From Candidatus Acidulodesulfobacterium ferriphilum (GTDB lineage: Bacteria > SZUA-79 > Acidulodesulfobacterales > Acidulodesulfobacteraceae): 64,000 nucleotides of DNA. The stretch is taken from contig SGBD01000001.1 in assembly GCA_004195035.1 (NCBI GenBank), forward strand, positions 416,368 through 480,367, read 5' to 3'. Each line of letters opens with the position of its first letter. Positions within the stretch are counted from its first letter, which is position 1. The notes under the pieces are model-generated. The model searched no databases and was not told where the DNA came from. It saw only the letters and a program-made list of their open reading frames with translations. Below, in pieces: positions 36,057-44,350 of this stretch. The position numbers were made by a program, and so were the translations under genes.

Positions 36057-38021
36057 ATGAAAAGATTAAAAGGCTACGGCTTGTGCACCTTTTTAATTTT
36101 GATATTATTTATTTCAACGACCCGCCATGTCTTTGCATCAAATCTTAATAACCAGGATTTTATTCAGATAAGATTTAAAACATCTAAATATAACAACAAA
36201 ATAAAAAACAAGGTTAACCGTCAAGGCTCCGCAAGCGTAGTCATAGTAAACTCAACCGTTGCGGGTAACGCTCCAGACAAGACTCCAAAATCATCAAAAA
36301 ACAATATAACCGATACGCCGAAGAATAGTAAAGAAAATTCTAAGCGGGTTTTAATAAAAAAACCGGAGCAAAAATCGGCGGGTTCCCTCAGCCGCGAAGC
36401 AAACGCCGATTTAATTAAATCCGGACTTTTAGCAAAAAGCGGCGACCTCGCAAATTACAAAAAAAACATATCCCATATATTCCCGATGATAATAAATAAA
36501 GAAATCGTCCATTACATACATTATTATCAAACCGCGGGTAGAAAATTTTTTAAATATGCTCTTTCAAGGTCCGAAAGATATATTCCGATGATAAAGAAGG
36601 TTTTTAATAAGTTAGGCATACCAAACGATTTGGCATACCTTGCCATGATTGAAAGCGGCTTTTCCCCTACCGCTTATTCTTATGCCGGGGCCAGCGGAAT
36701 GTGGCAGTTTATCCCATCTACGGGAAGGCTGTTTGGTTTAACCACAAACTGGTGGGTCGATGAAAGAAGAAACCCAGTTGAATCCACTTATGCCGCAGGC
36801 AGATATTTAAGAGATCTCTTCAATAAGTTCGGTTCGTGGTATCTTGCCGCCGCGGCTTATAATTCCGGCGAGTTAACCATTGAAAGGGCTCTATCGCTAT
36901 ATCCGGGAGGAAATTTCTGGACAATATCCCAAAATAGGCCGTATCTTTTGCCCGGGCAAACAAGGAGATATGTCCCTAAAATAATTGCCGCCGCAATTAT
37001 TGCGAAAGACCCCGAAAATTTTGGGTTTCACAATATAATCTATAAAAAACCTATCAAATTTAAACAGGTCAATGTTCCTTTTTCCGTCAATTTATACGCT
37101 CTTGCAAAATGCGCCGGTATTTCGGAATATACGCTGTGGCATATGAATCAAGACCTTTTAAGAAATGCAACCCCGCCGAATGATCCTGGATTTATGCTTA
37201 ATATACCCGCAAGTAAATATAAAATTTTTATGAAAAATTTTAAGCATATCCAAAAATATATTAATCAAGAACCTCAGGTCATTAACACATCTTATGAAAG
37301 ATCGGAAAATAATGTTTATTATACCGTCATTCCAGGAGACACGCTTATGGGGATCGCTTCCAAATATGGAATATCCCTCGGAACATTAGAGAGGTATAAC
37401 GGGCTTAATAACTATTCCGTCCTCAGGGTAGGAGAAAGAATTACCATTCCGGGCATAAACGCAAAGGGGGCGGTTTATAGGAACATAACAAATAATGCTT
37501 ATTATACTGTTCTGCCCGGCGACACCCTTATGGGGATCGCTTCCAAATATGGAATATCCCTCGGAACATTAGAGAGGTATAACGGGCTTAATAACTATTC
37601 CGTCCTCAGGGTAGGAGAAAGAATTACCATTCCGGGCATATCCCATATAAAGACGGCACCGGCAAATCTTCAGCTTGCCTATGTAGTTGTTAAACCTGGT
37701 ATGACGCTATGGAGCATATCGCATGACTATAATGTCTCTTTAAATACGATAAGGATTATAAATCATATATCAGGAAACGATATCCATGCCGGAGAAAAAA
37801 TATTCATAAAAAGGCAAAACTTTAATAGCAGATACTCTTATATTCATAATAATCACCCTCAAGCAAATCAAGGCTTTTTACATTATCGGGTAAAATTTGG
37901 AGATTCTTTATATTCGATTGCCTTAAAATTTCATGGCAATATTAAGAATATTATGGCCGACAACAATATTAAGAACCCTAACGCAATTTATCCGGGGGAA
38001 ATTCTTAAAATAAATCAGTGA
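36057..38021 (+). CDS. mltD: Membrane-bound lytic murein transglycosylase D with four LysM domains
   Basis: Cleaves peptidoglycan glycan strands in the periplasm. After a signal peptide (about residues 5-28, YGLCTFLILILFISTTRHVFA) comes a low-complexity linker. The SLT catalytic domain follows with the Glu in AMIESGFSPTAYSYAGASG (about residue 199), MWQFIPSTGRLFGL and LAAAAYNSGE. Four LysM domains (about residues 420-654) bind peptidoglycan; the first two are nearly identical. No lipobox cysteine is seen. A GTG lies one codon upstream, but the ATG at 36057 is 7 bases from GGAGAGAGG and is preferred. It begins the mltD-moeA-regulator block. Confidence 0.94.
   Translation: MKRLKGYGLCTFLILILFISTTRHVFASNLNNQDFIQIRFKTSKYNNKIKNKVNRQGSASVVIVNSTVAGNAPDKTPKSSKNNITDTPKNSKENSKRVLIKKPEQKSAGSLSREANADLIKSGLLAKSGDLANYKKNISHIFPMIINKEIVHYIHYYQTAGRKFFKYALSRSERYIPMIKKVFNKLGIPNDLAYLAMIESGFSPTAYSYAGASGMWQFIPSTGRLFGLTTNWWVDERRNPVESTYAAGRYLRDLFNKFGSWYLAAAAYNSGELTIERALSLYPGGNFWTISQNRPYLLPGQTRRYVPKIIAAAIIAKDPENFGFHNIIYKKPIKFKQVNVPFSVNLYALAKCAGISEYTLWHMNQDLLRNATPPNDPGFMLNIPASKYKIFMKNFKHIQKYINQEPQVINTSYERSENNVYYTVIPGDTLMGIASKYGISLGTLERYNGLNNYSVLRVGERITIPGINAKGAVYRNITNNAYYTVLPGDTLMGIASKYGISLGTLERYNGLNNYSVLRVGERITIPGISHIKTAPANLQLAYVVVKPGMTLWSISHDYNVSLNTIRIINHISGNDIHAGEKIFIKRQNFNSRYSYIHNNHPQANQGFLHYRVKFGDSLYSIALKFHGNIKNIMADNNIKNPNAIYPGEILKINQ
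37344..37640 (+). repeat. 114-bp exact direct repeat within mltD (LysM 1 and 2)
   Basis: Bases 37344-37457 and 37527-37640 are identical over 114 bp, with a period of 183 bp (61 codons). They encode the core of the first two LysM domains (LMGIASKYGISLGTLERYNG onward). The bases directly before each copy encode nearly the same peptide (YYTV-x-PGDT) but differ at several synonymous sites. The identical core against diverged flanks suggests recent homogenisation rather than a fresh whole-unit duplication. Confidence 0.93.
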
Positions 38022-38037
38022 AGAATAAAACATTATT

Positions 38038-39243
38038 ATGACCAGCTTTGATGAAGCTTTAAAGATATTAAATTCCGTTAAAATCAAGGTAAAATCAGAA
38101 AACATCCCCTTATTGGATTCTTTAAATAGGGTAGCTTACCGGGATGTGCCGTCAAAATTAGACCTTCCTGCCGAGGATAATTCGGCAATGGACGGTTATG
38201 CCCTAAAATCTTCGCTAACGCAAAATATAACTTCGGGGGAATTAAGATTAGAAATAGAGCCTGATACGATATATGCCGGGGATAACTCGAAAAAAAATAT
38301 CAGGGAAGACAGGGCAGTAAAAATAATGACCGGCGGCTATTTACCTGACAAATTAGACGCCGTTTTGCCTTTAGAGGATGCAAAGGTTATAGGCGGCCGC
38401 CTCATCATAACATCGCCTATTAAGTCAAATAAAAATGTCCGGAAAAAGGGCGAGGACATAAAAGAAGGGGACAAGATTTTAGATAAAAACACCCGATTAA
38501 CGCCGGAAGTCATTGCCTTACTTGCTTCTTGCAATATTAAAAAGATTAATGTATATGAAAAAATCCCCGTCTCGATAATTTCAACGGGTAATGAGATATT
38601 GACTTTAAATCAAAAATTCAGGTATGGCAGGGTTTTTAACTCAAATGGAATATTGGCAGAACTTTTTTTATCTCAAAACGGCTGTTCGGTGGTGAAAAAT
38701 GTCGTATGCAAAGACAATTTGACCGTAATTAAAAATGCGATAAGAACGGCTTTGAAATCAAGCAAGATTATAATAACTTCGGCCGGGGCATCCTTTGGAG
38801 AAAAGGACTTTACGGAAAAAGCGCTTATCGAATCAGGGCTTAATATTAAATTCAGGCAGGTTGCCATAAAGCCTGCCAAACCATTTTCATTTGGACTCTT
38901 TAATAACAACATACCCGTATTTATGCTTCCGGGTAATCCTATGGCATTTTTTACCTGTTTAGTCGTCTTTTTAAAGCCGTTTATCGGAAACCAGATTGAC
39001 ATAAAAAATAGTGTTAGAACCGCAAAATCACGGTCTTTATTTAAATATATCAAAAACCATAAAAGGAGAGAATTTATTCCTGCCTACACTTACAGTAAAA
39101 ATGGATGCTTTTATTCCGAAGATTACAAAAAACACGGTCCGGCAATGATTAGCGCCCTCGGCAACATAAACTCCGTTGTATCAATCCCCGAGAATACCTT
39201 TGAAATAAAAGAAGACGATTATATCGATGTTTATTTTATATAA
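38038..39243 (+). CDS. moeA: Molybdopterin molybdenumtransferase MoeA
   Basis: Inserts molybdate into adenylylated molybdopterin in molybdenum cofactor synthesis. The N-terminal PAEDNSAMDGYALKS and IMTGGYLPDKLDAVLPLED are family signatures. The MoCF-binding domain has ISTGNEIL, FNSNGILAELFL, and TSAGASFGEKDFTEKA (the more usual form is TSGGVSxGxxD). PGNPMAFFTCLVVFLKP and a C-terminal beta domain follow. 401 aa is normal. It is 16 bp after mltD. No other mo- genes are in the window, but it implies that the cell makes molybdo- or tungstoenzymes. Confidence 0.93.
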   Translation: MTSFDEALKILNSVKIKVKSENIPLLDSLNRVAYRDVPSKLDLPAEDNSAMDGYALKSSLTQNITSGELRLEIEPDTIYAGDNSKKNIREDRAVKIMTGGYLPDKLDAVLPLEDAKVIGGRLIITSPIKSNKNVRKKGEDIKEGDKILDKNTRLTPEVIALLASCNIKKINVYEKIPVSIISTGNEILTLNQKFRYGRVFNSNGILAELFLSQNGCSVVKNVVCKDNLTVIKNAIRTALKSSKIIITSAGASFGEKDFTEKALIESGLNIKFRQVAIKPAKPFSFGLFNNNIPVFMLPGNPMAFFTCLVVFLKPFIGNQIDIKNSVRTAKSRSLFKYIKNHKRREFIPAYTYSKNGCFYSEDYKKHGPAMISALGNINSVVSIPENTFEIKEDDYIDVYFI

Positions 39244-39271
39244 TATTTAATGTGATATAATTAATTAAAAG

Positions 39272-40717
39272 ATGCAAAAAAATAGAATATTAATAGTCGA
39301 TGACGAAGAAAGTTTGGTATATGTACTGAAAAAGCTTTTAGAAGATGAATTCATAATAGATACCGCAACGGATGGAGAAAAGGCAATCTCCTATATTCAG
39401 CAGAATGAATACTTTGCCGTATTTTTAGACATTAGAATCCCAAAAATAAACGGTATGGAGGTTCTATCATATACAAAGAAATTACCCTACAAACCTAATG
39501 TCATTATAATGACCGCTCAAAATACCATGATAAATGCCATAGATGCAATGAAGAAAGGGGCTTACGATTACATAACCAAACCGTTTGAACTGGACGAAAT
39601 TGTAGGCATAATTAATAAAATTAAAAAGGACGAATATTCAAAAACGGGGGAAGGGCTTAGAAGCGATGATTTTCTTGATACGCTATTAGTCGGGAAATCA
39701 AAGACTATGCAAGAAGTTTTCAAAACGATAGGTAAATTATCCCACAATAATCTTACCGTATTAATTCTGGGGGAATCCGGCACGGGCAAGGAATTGGTCG
39801 CAAGAGCCATACATTTAAACAGCATAAGAAGCGATAAGCCGTTTGTAGTGGTAAATACCCCGTCGGTTCCTTCAGAACTGCTTGAATCGGAGCTGTTTGG
39901 CCATGAAAAGGGGTCATACACCGGAGCAAATGAAAAAAGGGAAGGTAAATTCGTTCAGGCAAACGGCGGCACCATATTCCTTGACGAAATCGGGGATATG
40001 CCGTTAAACCTGCAGGCCAAACTTTTAAGGGTATTGCAGGAGAAGGAGGTCGAACACATTGGATCAAACAAACCTATAAAGATAGATGTGAGGATTATAG
40101 CGGCTACCAATAAAAATCTAAAAACAATGATTAAAGATTCGAAATTTAGAGAGGATTTATATTACAGGCTAAATGTCATAGAAATAACATTGCCTCCGTT
40201 AAGAGAAAGGAAATCCGATATACCGATTTTGGCAAACTTTTTTATTAAAAAATTCGCAAAAGAGTTTTTTATTCCCGAAAAGCAGCTAAATGAAGACGCA
40301 ATGATATACCTGCAATCTTACAATTTCCCCGGAAATATAAGAGAGCTTGAAAACGCCGTAAGAAGGGCAATGGTTATGTCTCCATCTTCCATATTAACGC
40401 CCGAAGATTTTAAAGAGATAATCAATACGGGTAATATAATACCGCAAAAATATGCAAAGGATCAGATAAGCGATATCGGCTCTTTCGAGGATATTATAAG
40501 GCAACGCATAAAAACCTATATAGAAAAAATTAAAAATACCAATTTAAATGATGTATATAAAACAATTATAGGAACAACCGAAAAGACGGTTATAGAGGAA
40601 ATACTTAATATATGCAAATGCAATCAGATAAAAGCCTCTCAACTATTGGGAATAAACAGGAACACCTTAAGAAAAAAAATTAAAGAATATAATATTAATT
40701 TGAAAAGTCCAAAATAA
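39272..40717 (+). CDS. Sigma-54-dependent response regulator (NtrC family)
   Basis: 481 aa. Receiver domain (residues 1-120) with the acidic pair DD at 10-11, phospho-acceptor Asp53 in VFLDIRIPKING, and the conserved Lys in ITKPFE. The AAA+ sigma-54 interaction domain has Walker A GESGTGKELVARAIH, Walker B GGTIFLDEIGDMP and an arginine-finger region FREDLYYRLNVIEITLPPLR. The sigma-54 contact loop reads GSYTGA instead of GAFTGA. A Fis-type helix-turn-helix closes the protein (KCNQIKASQLLGINRNTLRK). No sensor kinase is adjacent; the nearest, at 23069, is 15 kb away. It is 28 bp after moeA. Target genes are unknown. Confidence 0.94.
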   Translation: MQKNRILIVDDEESLVYVLKKLLEDEFIIDTATDGEKAISYIQQNEYFAVFLDIRIPKINGMEVLSYTKKLPYKPNVIIMTAQNTMINAIDAMKKGAYDYITKPFELDEIVGIINKIKKDEYSKTGEGLRSDDFLDTLLVGKSKTMQEVFKTIGKLSHNNLTVLILGESGTGKELVARAIHLNSIRSDKPFVVVNTPSVPSELLESELFGHEKGSYTGANEKREGKFVQANGGTIFLDEIGDMPLNLQAKLLRVLQEKEVEHIGSNKPIKIDVRIIAATNKNLKTMIKDSKFREDLYYRLNVIEITLPPLRERKSDIPILANFFIKKFAKEFFIPEKQLNEDAMIYLQSYNFPGNIRELENAVRRAMVMSPSSILTPEDFKEIINTGNIIPQKYAKDQISDIGSFEDIIRQRIKTYIEKIKNTNLNDVYKTIIGTTEKTVIEEILNICKCNQIKASQLLGINRNTLRKKIKEYNINLKSPK

Positions 40718-40743
40718 ACGGGGCCGGTGATTTTATTTTTGGG

Positions 40744-41283
40744 TTAATTTTTAATATAAATGCCGGACGATGATTTAATGCTTTCCTGTAATATATCGAA
40801 TAATAATTCAACATCGAATAGCATTTTAAGCTTATCCCTTTCCCTGTCCAAAAAAAGCTCGTTTTCGTCAAGCTTGCAAATCTCTTCCCTGATAACTTTT
40901 AGCTGATTGTCAATTTCTGTTTCGTCAATTTCATCGCCCATCTCCTCAAGCCTATTTGCGCCTATTATCATTAAATTCTTTAAAGAAGAATGGTTAAGAA
41001 TATCCGCCTCTATTCGCGCCCTTTTTTCAAGTAATTCTCTGTATTTCTCGATGTCTTTTCCTATAAGCCCTGCAATATTTTTAATCTCTTCCCTGAGTTG
41101 CTTAACTTTTTTGACATCGAGGTAATTATTAATTTTAAATTCCGTGAAAAAAATAGGAAAATCCTTTTCACCATTTATTTCGCCGATATGTTTTTTAAAA
41201 AATTCAAAATAATCATCCCTTCCAAAATTGACAACCTTAAATACTTCTCCTTTTTTATTTTTTATTTGAACATAAATATCCAT
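40744..41283 (-). CDS. Hypothetical helical / coiled-coil protein
   Basis: I do not recognise this 179-residue protein. The N-terminal ~50 residues (MDIYVQIKNKKGEVFKVVNF) look like a small beta segment. The rest is charged and helical with heptad-like patterns (KVKQLREEIKNIAGLIGKDI, then LEKRARIEADIL). There is no signal peptide, membrane helix or cysteine motif, so it is probably cytoplasmic. A candidate ribosome site, GGGGAGAGG, lies about 11 bases before the ATG, and an exact TATAAT on the minus strand (plus-strand ATTATA, 41323-41328) is upstream. It is convergent with the NtrC-type regulator, 26 bp apart. Confidence 0.65.
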   Translation of the reverse strand: MDIYVQIKNKKGEVFKVVNFGRDDYFEFFKKHIGEINGEKDFPIFFTEFKINNYLDVKKVKQLREEIKNIAGLIGKDIEKYRELLEKRARIEADILNHSSLKNLMIIGANRLEEMGDEIDETEIDNQLKVIREEICKLDENELFLDRERDKLKMLFDVELLFDILQESIKSSSGIYIKN

Positions 41284-41373
41284 AATTATATGCGCCTCTC
41301 CCCATATATAATATTCAGGTATATTATAATCGTATTTATCTAATGCCTATGTGACTTTTGTCAAAATTCATCT

Positions 41374-42273
41374 TTATTTGGCCATGTGACTATCATAGGG
41401 GTTTATATGAACCATAACCTCGTTTATGTACGGATTTGAAATTATTAATCTTTCTTTAACATTTTCCGCAATATCATGGGACATTTTCACGGTCATATTC
41501 GGATTAATCTCTATTTCGACATCTATATACAGATATGGCCCCGACTTTCTGACCTTTATGCTTGTAATTCTTTCTACCCCTTTTACTCCTGTAATCACGG
41601 CTTTTATTTTATCTATAACAAAGGCGGGCGGGCTTTCATCCATAAGATTACCGATAGATTCCTTTATAAGTTTTACCGCAAGCCGAAAAATAAAAAAACT
41701 AACGACAATTCCGGCAATAGGGTCCATATAAAAATAGCCCTTTATTGCAAACAAAATGCCGATTACAACAGCAATCGACGCAAAAACATCGCTCCTGTGA
41801 TCGTAAGCCGTAGCAACCAAACCCGAGGATTTTAAAAGTTTTCCCCATCTTAAAGTCCATTTATAAAGAATTTCCTTTATGATAACGGTCGATAATGCAA
41901 CGATTAATGTATCTAAAGCAGGCTTTTCGTATTGATGGAAATAGAGTTTTAAAGACGACCCTGCTATAATCGAAAACCCGAAAAGAAACAGAATTAAGGC
42001 AACAACAAAAGTAGCGATCATTTCAGCCTTTGCATGACCGTATGGATGCTCCTTATCTTCAGGTTTGCTTGATATTTTAAAAGACAGATAAACAACAAAA
42101 CCTGCGAATATATCGGAGAGTGAATTGAAGCCGTCCGCCACAAGAGCAGTAGAATGCCCGGTAATCCCGATATAAAACTTGGCCAGCGTTAAAATCAGAT
42201 TTATAGATATGCCGATATAGGATATAAATCTTAATTTGTTAAATATATTTTCTCGATTAATGGTTGGATTCAA
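41374..42273 (-). CDS. Cation diffusion facilitator (CDF) metal exporter
   Basis: 299 aa with six membrane segments and a C-terminal cytoplasmic metal-sensing domain (VKGVERITSIKVRKSGPYLY, then SHDIAENVK). The transport site would be Asn50 and Asp54 in ADGFNSLSD plus Asp158 and Asp162 in AYDHRSD, alongside HPYGHAKAE. Zinc exporters usually have His or Asp at the first position. An N-D-D-D set has been linked to manganese export in MntE-type CDFs, so manganese is a reasonable guess. The start is TTG at 42273 without a strong ribosome site; no ATG occurs in the first 80 codons. Confidence 0.88.
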   Translation of the reverse strand: MNPTINRENIFNKLRFISYIGISINLILTLAKFYIGITGHSTALVADGFNSLSDIFAGFVVYLSFKISSKPEDKEHPYGHAKAEMIATFVVALILFLFGFSIIAGSSLKLYFHQYEKPALDTLIVALSTVIIKEILYKWTLRWGKLLKSSGLVATAYDHRSDVFASIAVVIGILFAIKGYFYMDPIAGIVVSFFIFRLAVKLIKESIGNLMDESPPAFVIDKIKAVITGVKGVERITSIKVRKSGPYLYIDVEIEINPNMTVKMSHDIAENVKERLIISNPYINEVMVHINPYDSHMAK

Positions 42274-42388
42274 ATTTATACCAATAATAAATTAACTATT
42301 ACATTACCTTAATTTTATACTTGAGGCATAAATTAAAATATTTTCAGCGGGTATATGGATATAGGTTTAATAATTTTGCGATATTAAA

Positions 42389-43018
42389 TTACCCCGCCTT
42401 ATAAGCCTTATTTGCCAGCAACTCTAAAGCGACAGGATAAATTTTATGCTCGATATTATGTATTTTTGCCTCTAACGATTCGATAGTATCATCTTCCTCT
42501 ATTTTAACAACCTCTTGCAATATTATAGGCCCGGAATCAACTTCCTCCGTTACATAATGTACAGTCACTCCTGTATATTTTACGCCGTAATCATAAGCCT
42601 TTTTAATTGCGTCTTTCCCTTTAAAAGACGGCAGAAGTGAGGGATGTATATTAATTATCTTATGTGAAAACTTTGACACGAATTCTTTGGAGAGCACTTT
42701 CATAAACCCTGCAAGAATAATCAATTCAACGCCGTAATTTTTAATTATCTTTTCAAGTTCGCTCTCAAATGCATCTCTTTCCGATAAATTATTAAAAGGT
42801 ACGGCAAAAACGGGAATAAACGGGGCTATTTTTTTTACTTTTTCTATCACGGGGGCGGCCGCTATATTGGAAACAACGGCAACTATGTTAATACCATTAT
42901 TTTTTTTGCCGGTCAAAAAATGATTAATTATATTTAAAGCATTTGAACCGTTGCCTGATGCTAAAATAACGCAATTTTTATTATCTTGCGGATTAATTTT
43001 ATTTGAATTTGAGGTCAT
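42389..43018 (-). CDS. purN: Phosphoribosylglycinamide formyltransferase
   Basis: Adds the formyl group from 10-formyltetrahydrofolate to GAR in purine synthesis. ILASGNGSNALNIINHF starts the fold, GFMKVLSKEFV and the catalytic INIHPSLLPSFKG (Asn and His) follow, and HYVTEEVDSGPII has the catalytic Asp. 209 aa is normal. An N-terminal extension of about 15 residues precedes the first strand, so the true start could be later, but no other Met is present there. It follows purM by 52 bp, the classic purMN pair. Confidence 0.94.
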   Translation of the reverse strand: MTSNSNKINPQDNKNCVILASGNGSNALNIINHFLTGKKNNGINIVAVVSNIAAAPVIEKVKKIAPFIPVFAVPFNNLSERDAFESELEKIIKNYGVELIILAGFMKVLSKEFVSKFSHKIINIHPSLLPSFKGKDAIKKAYDYGVKYTGVTVHYVTEEVDSGPIILQEVVKIEEDDTIESLEAKIHNIEHKIYPVALELLANKAYKAG

Positions 43019-43070
43019 TGGACAGCGTTATCAGGTTTAAAATAACTTTTCGGTTTACAATCATCATTAA

Positions 43071-44120
43071 TCAATATAACATGACATCCTTTGCGGATTT
43101 TTTCGAAAAAACGGCTTCGCCGATTTCATAGGCTGCAAACCGCTTTGAATTTATATATTCAAAATCATTAATAAAATAAAGCGCATCATTTAAAACATTT
43201 TTATCGACCACTATGGCCAAACCTATGCCCGCATTAAATACTTTATAAAATTCGTTATCTTCAATCCCGCCCCTTTCCTTTAATATATTAAAAAGCTCCG
43301 GCATTTTCCATGAACTTTTATCTATTTTAGCCGTAATATTATCGGGTAAAATTCTAATGAGGTTTTCGGGTAATCCTCCCCCCGTTATATGGGCAATTCC
43401 TTTTATTTTGAAGTTTTTTTTAAGATTTTGTATAAGTTCGGAATAAATCATAGTGGGTTCCAACAGAACTTCTCCCGCGGTTTTGCCGGAGGATAGCAGA
43501 ACATCGTTAATATTTAGCCCCATAAGTTCAAATATTATTTTACGGGCTAAAGAATAACCGTTTGAATGCAAGCCGCTGGATGCTACGCCTATTATTTTGT
43601 CGCCTTCCTCGATATTAGAACCGTTAATAATTTCATCCTTTTCAACTATGCCTACGGCAAAGCCGGCTAAATCGTATTCATCTTTCAGGTAAAAAGAGGG
43701 CATTTCAGCCATCTCGCCCCCCAGAAGCGAACATTTCGCCAATTTACACCCCTCCGCTATCCCAGAGACGATTTCCGTAATAACATCGGGCTTTAAGTTC
43801 GAAGTGGATATGTAATCGAGAAAAAAAAGCGGTTTAGCTCCCAAACATGCAATATCGTTAACGCTCATCGCAACAAGGTCAACGCCTATAGTGTCGTGTT
43901 TATTTGCGGCAAAGGCGACCTTAAGTTTTGTTCCCACCCCGTCCGTTCCAGAAACCAGAACCGGATTTTTAAAATTGAGCTCGCCTATAGAAAATAACGA
44001 ACCGAATAAACCAAAGTTATCGATAACCCCTTTAGTGTAAGTGCTTTTCACTATCGAGGAAATATCAAAAACCGCTTTTTTTCCTGCCTCTATGTCAACA
44101 CCTGCGTTTTTATAATCCAT
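43071..44120 (-). CDS. purM: Phosphoribosylformylglycinamidine cyclo-ligase
   Basis: Closes the imidazole ring to give aminoimidazole ribotide. The ATP-grasp-like PurM fold shows VSGTDGVGTKLKVAF, DLVAMSVNDIACLGAKPLFF, LLGGEMAEMPSFY, YDLAGFAVGIVE, GVASSGLHSNGYSLAR and AHITGGGLPENL. 349 aa is normal. It precedes purN. Upstream, between purM and ftsY, lies a 167-bp inverted-repeat element, which may hold the promoter boundary or a terminator for ftsY. Confidence 0.96.
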   Translation of the reverse strand: MDYKNAGVDIEAGKKAVFDISSIVKSTYTKGVIDNFGLFGSLFSIGELNFKNPVLVSGTDGVGTKLKVAFAANKHDTIGVDLVAMSVNDIACLGAKPLFFLDYISTSNLKPDVITEIVSGIAEGCKLAKCSLLGGEMAEMPSFYLKDEYDLAGFAVGIVEKDEIINGSNIEEGDKIIGVASSGLHSNGYSLARKIIFELMGLNINDVLLSSGKTAGEVLLEPTMIYSELIQNLKKNFKIKGIAHITGGGLPENLIRILPDNITAKIDKSSWKMPELFNILKERGGIEDNEFYKVFNAGIGLAIVVDKNVLNDALYFINDFEYINSKRFAAYEIGEAVFSKKSAKDVMLY

Positions 44121-44169
44121 AAGTTTTTTATTTTATATTTTTTTTTAAAGCTTGTAAAGCAAATCAAAA

Positions 44170-44336
44170 TTCCTTAATCCCGATTTAGAAAATATTTATA
44201 AGTTTTAATACTAAATAACACTGGATTCCTGCCTACGCAGGAATGACAATTCGGTGATTTAAGATTTCACCAAGCGGGTGTCATTCCTGCGTAGGCAGGA
44301 ATCCAGAAAATAAATTTCTAAATCGGGATTAAGGAA
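44170..44336. repeat. Nested inverted-repeat element, copy 2
   Basis: An outer 22-bp perfect inverted repeat (44170-44191 with 44315-44336, core CCTTAATCCCGATTTAGAAA) encloses an inner perfect repeat around CTGGATTCCTGCCTACGCAG, with its partner at about 44280-44306. An 11-bp direct repeat AAATCAAAATT (44161-44171 and 44335-44345) flanks the element. The plan, spacing and the word CACTGGATTCC match copy 1 at 1384-1546, but the outer arms differ in sequence while remaining perfectly paired. It sits between ftsY and purM. Confidence 0.85.
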
Positions 44337-44350
44337 ATCAAAATTTTAAA

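Noticed and set aside
37344-37640. Possible CRISPR or minisatellite
   Set aside because: Only two units, in frame, both coding for LysM domains of mltD.
39568-40067. Two minus-strand open frames (117 and 104 aa)
   Set aside because: Antisense to the AAA+ domain of the sigma-54 regulator.
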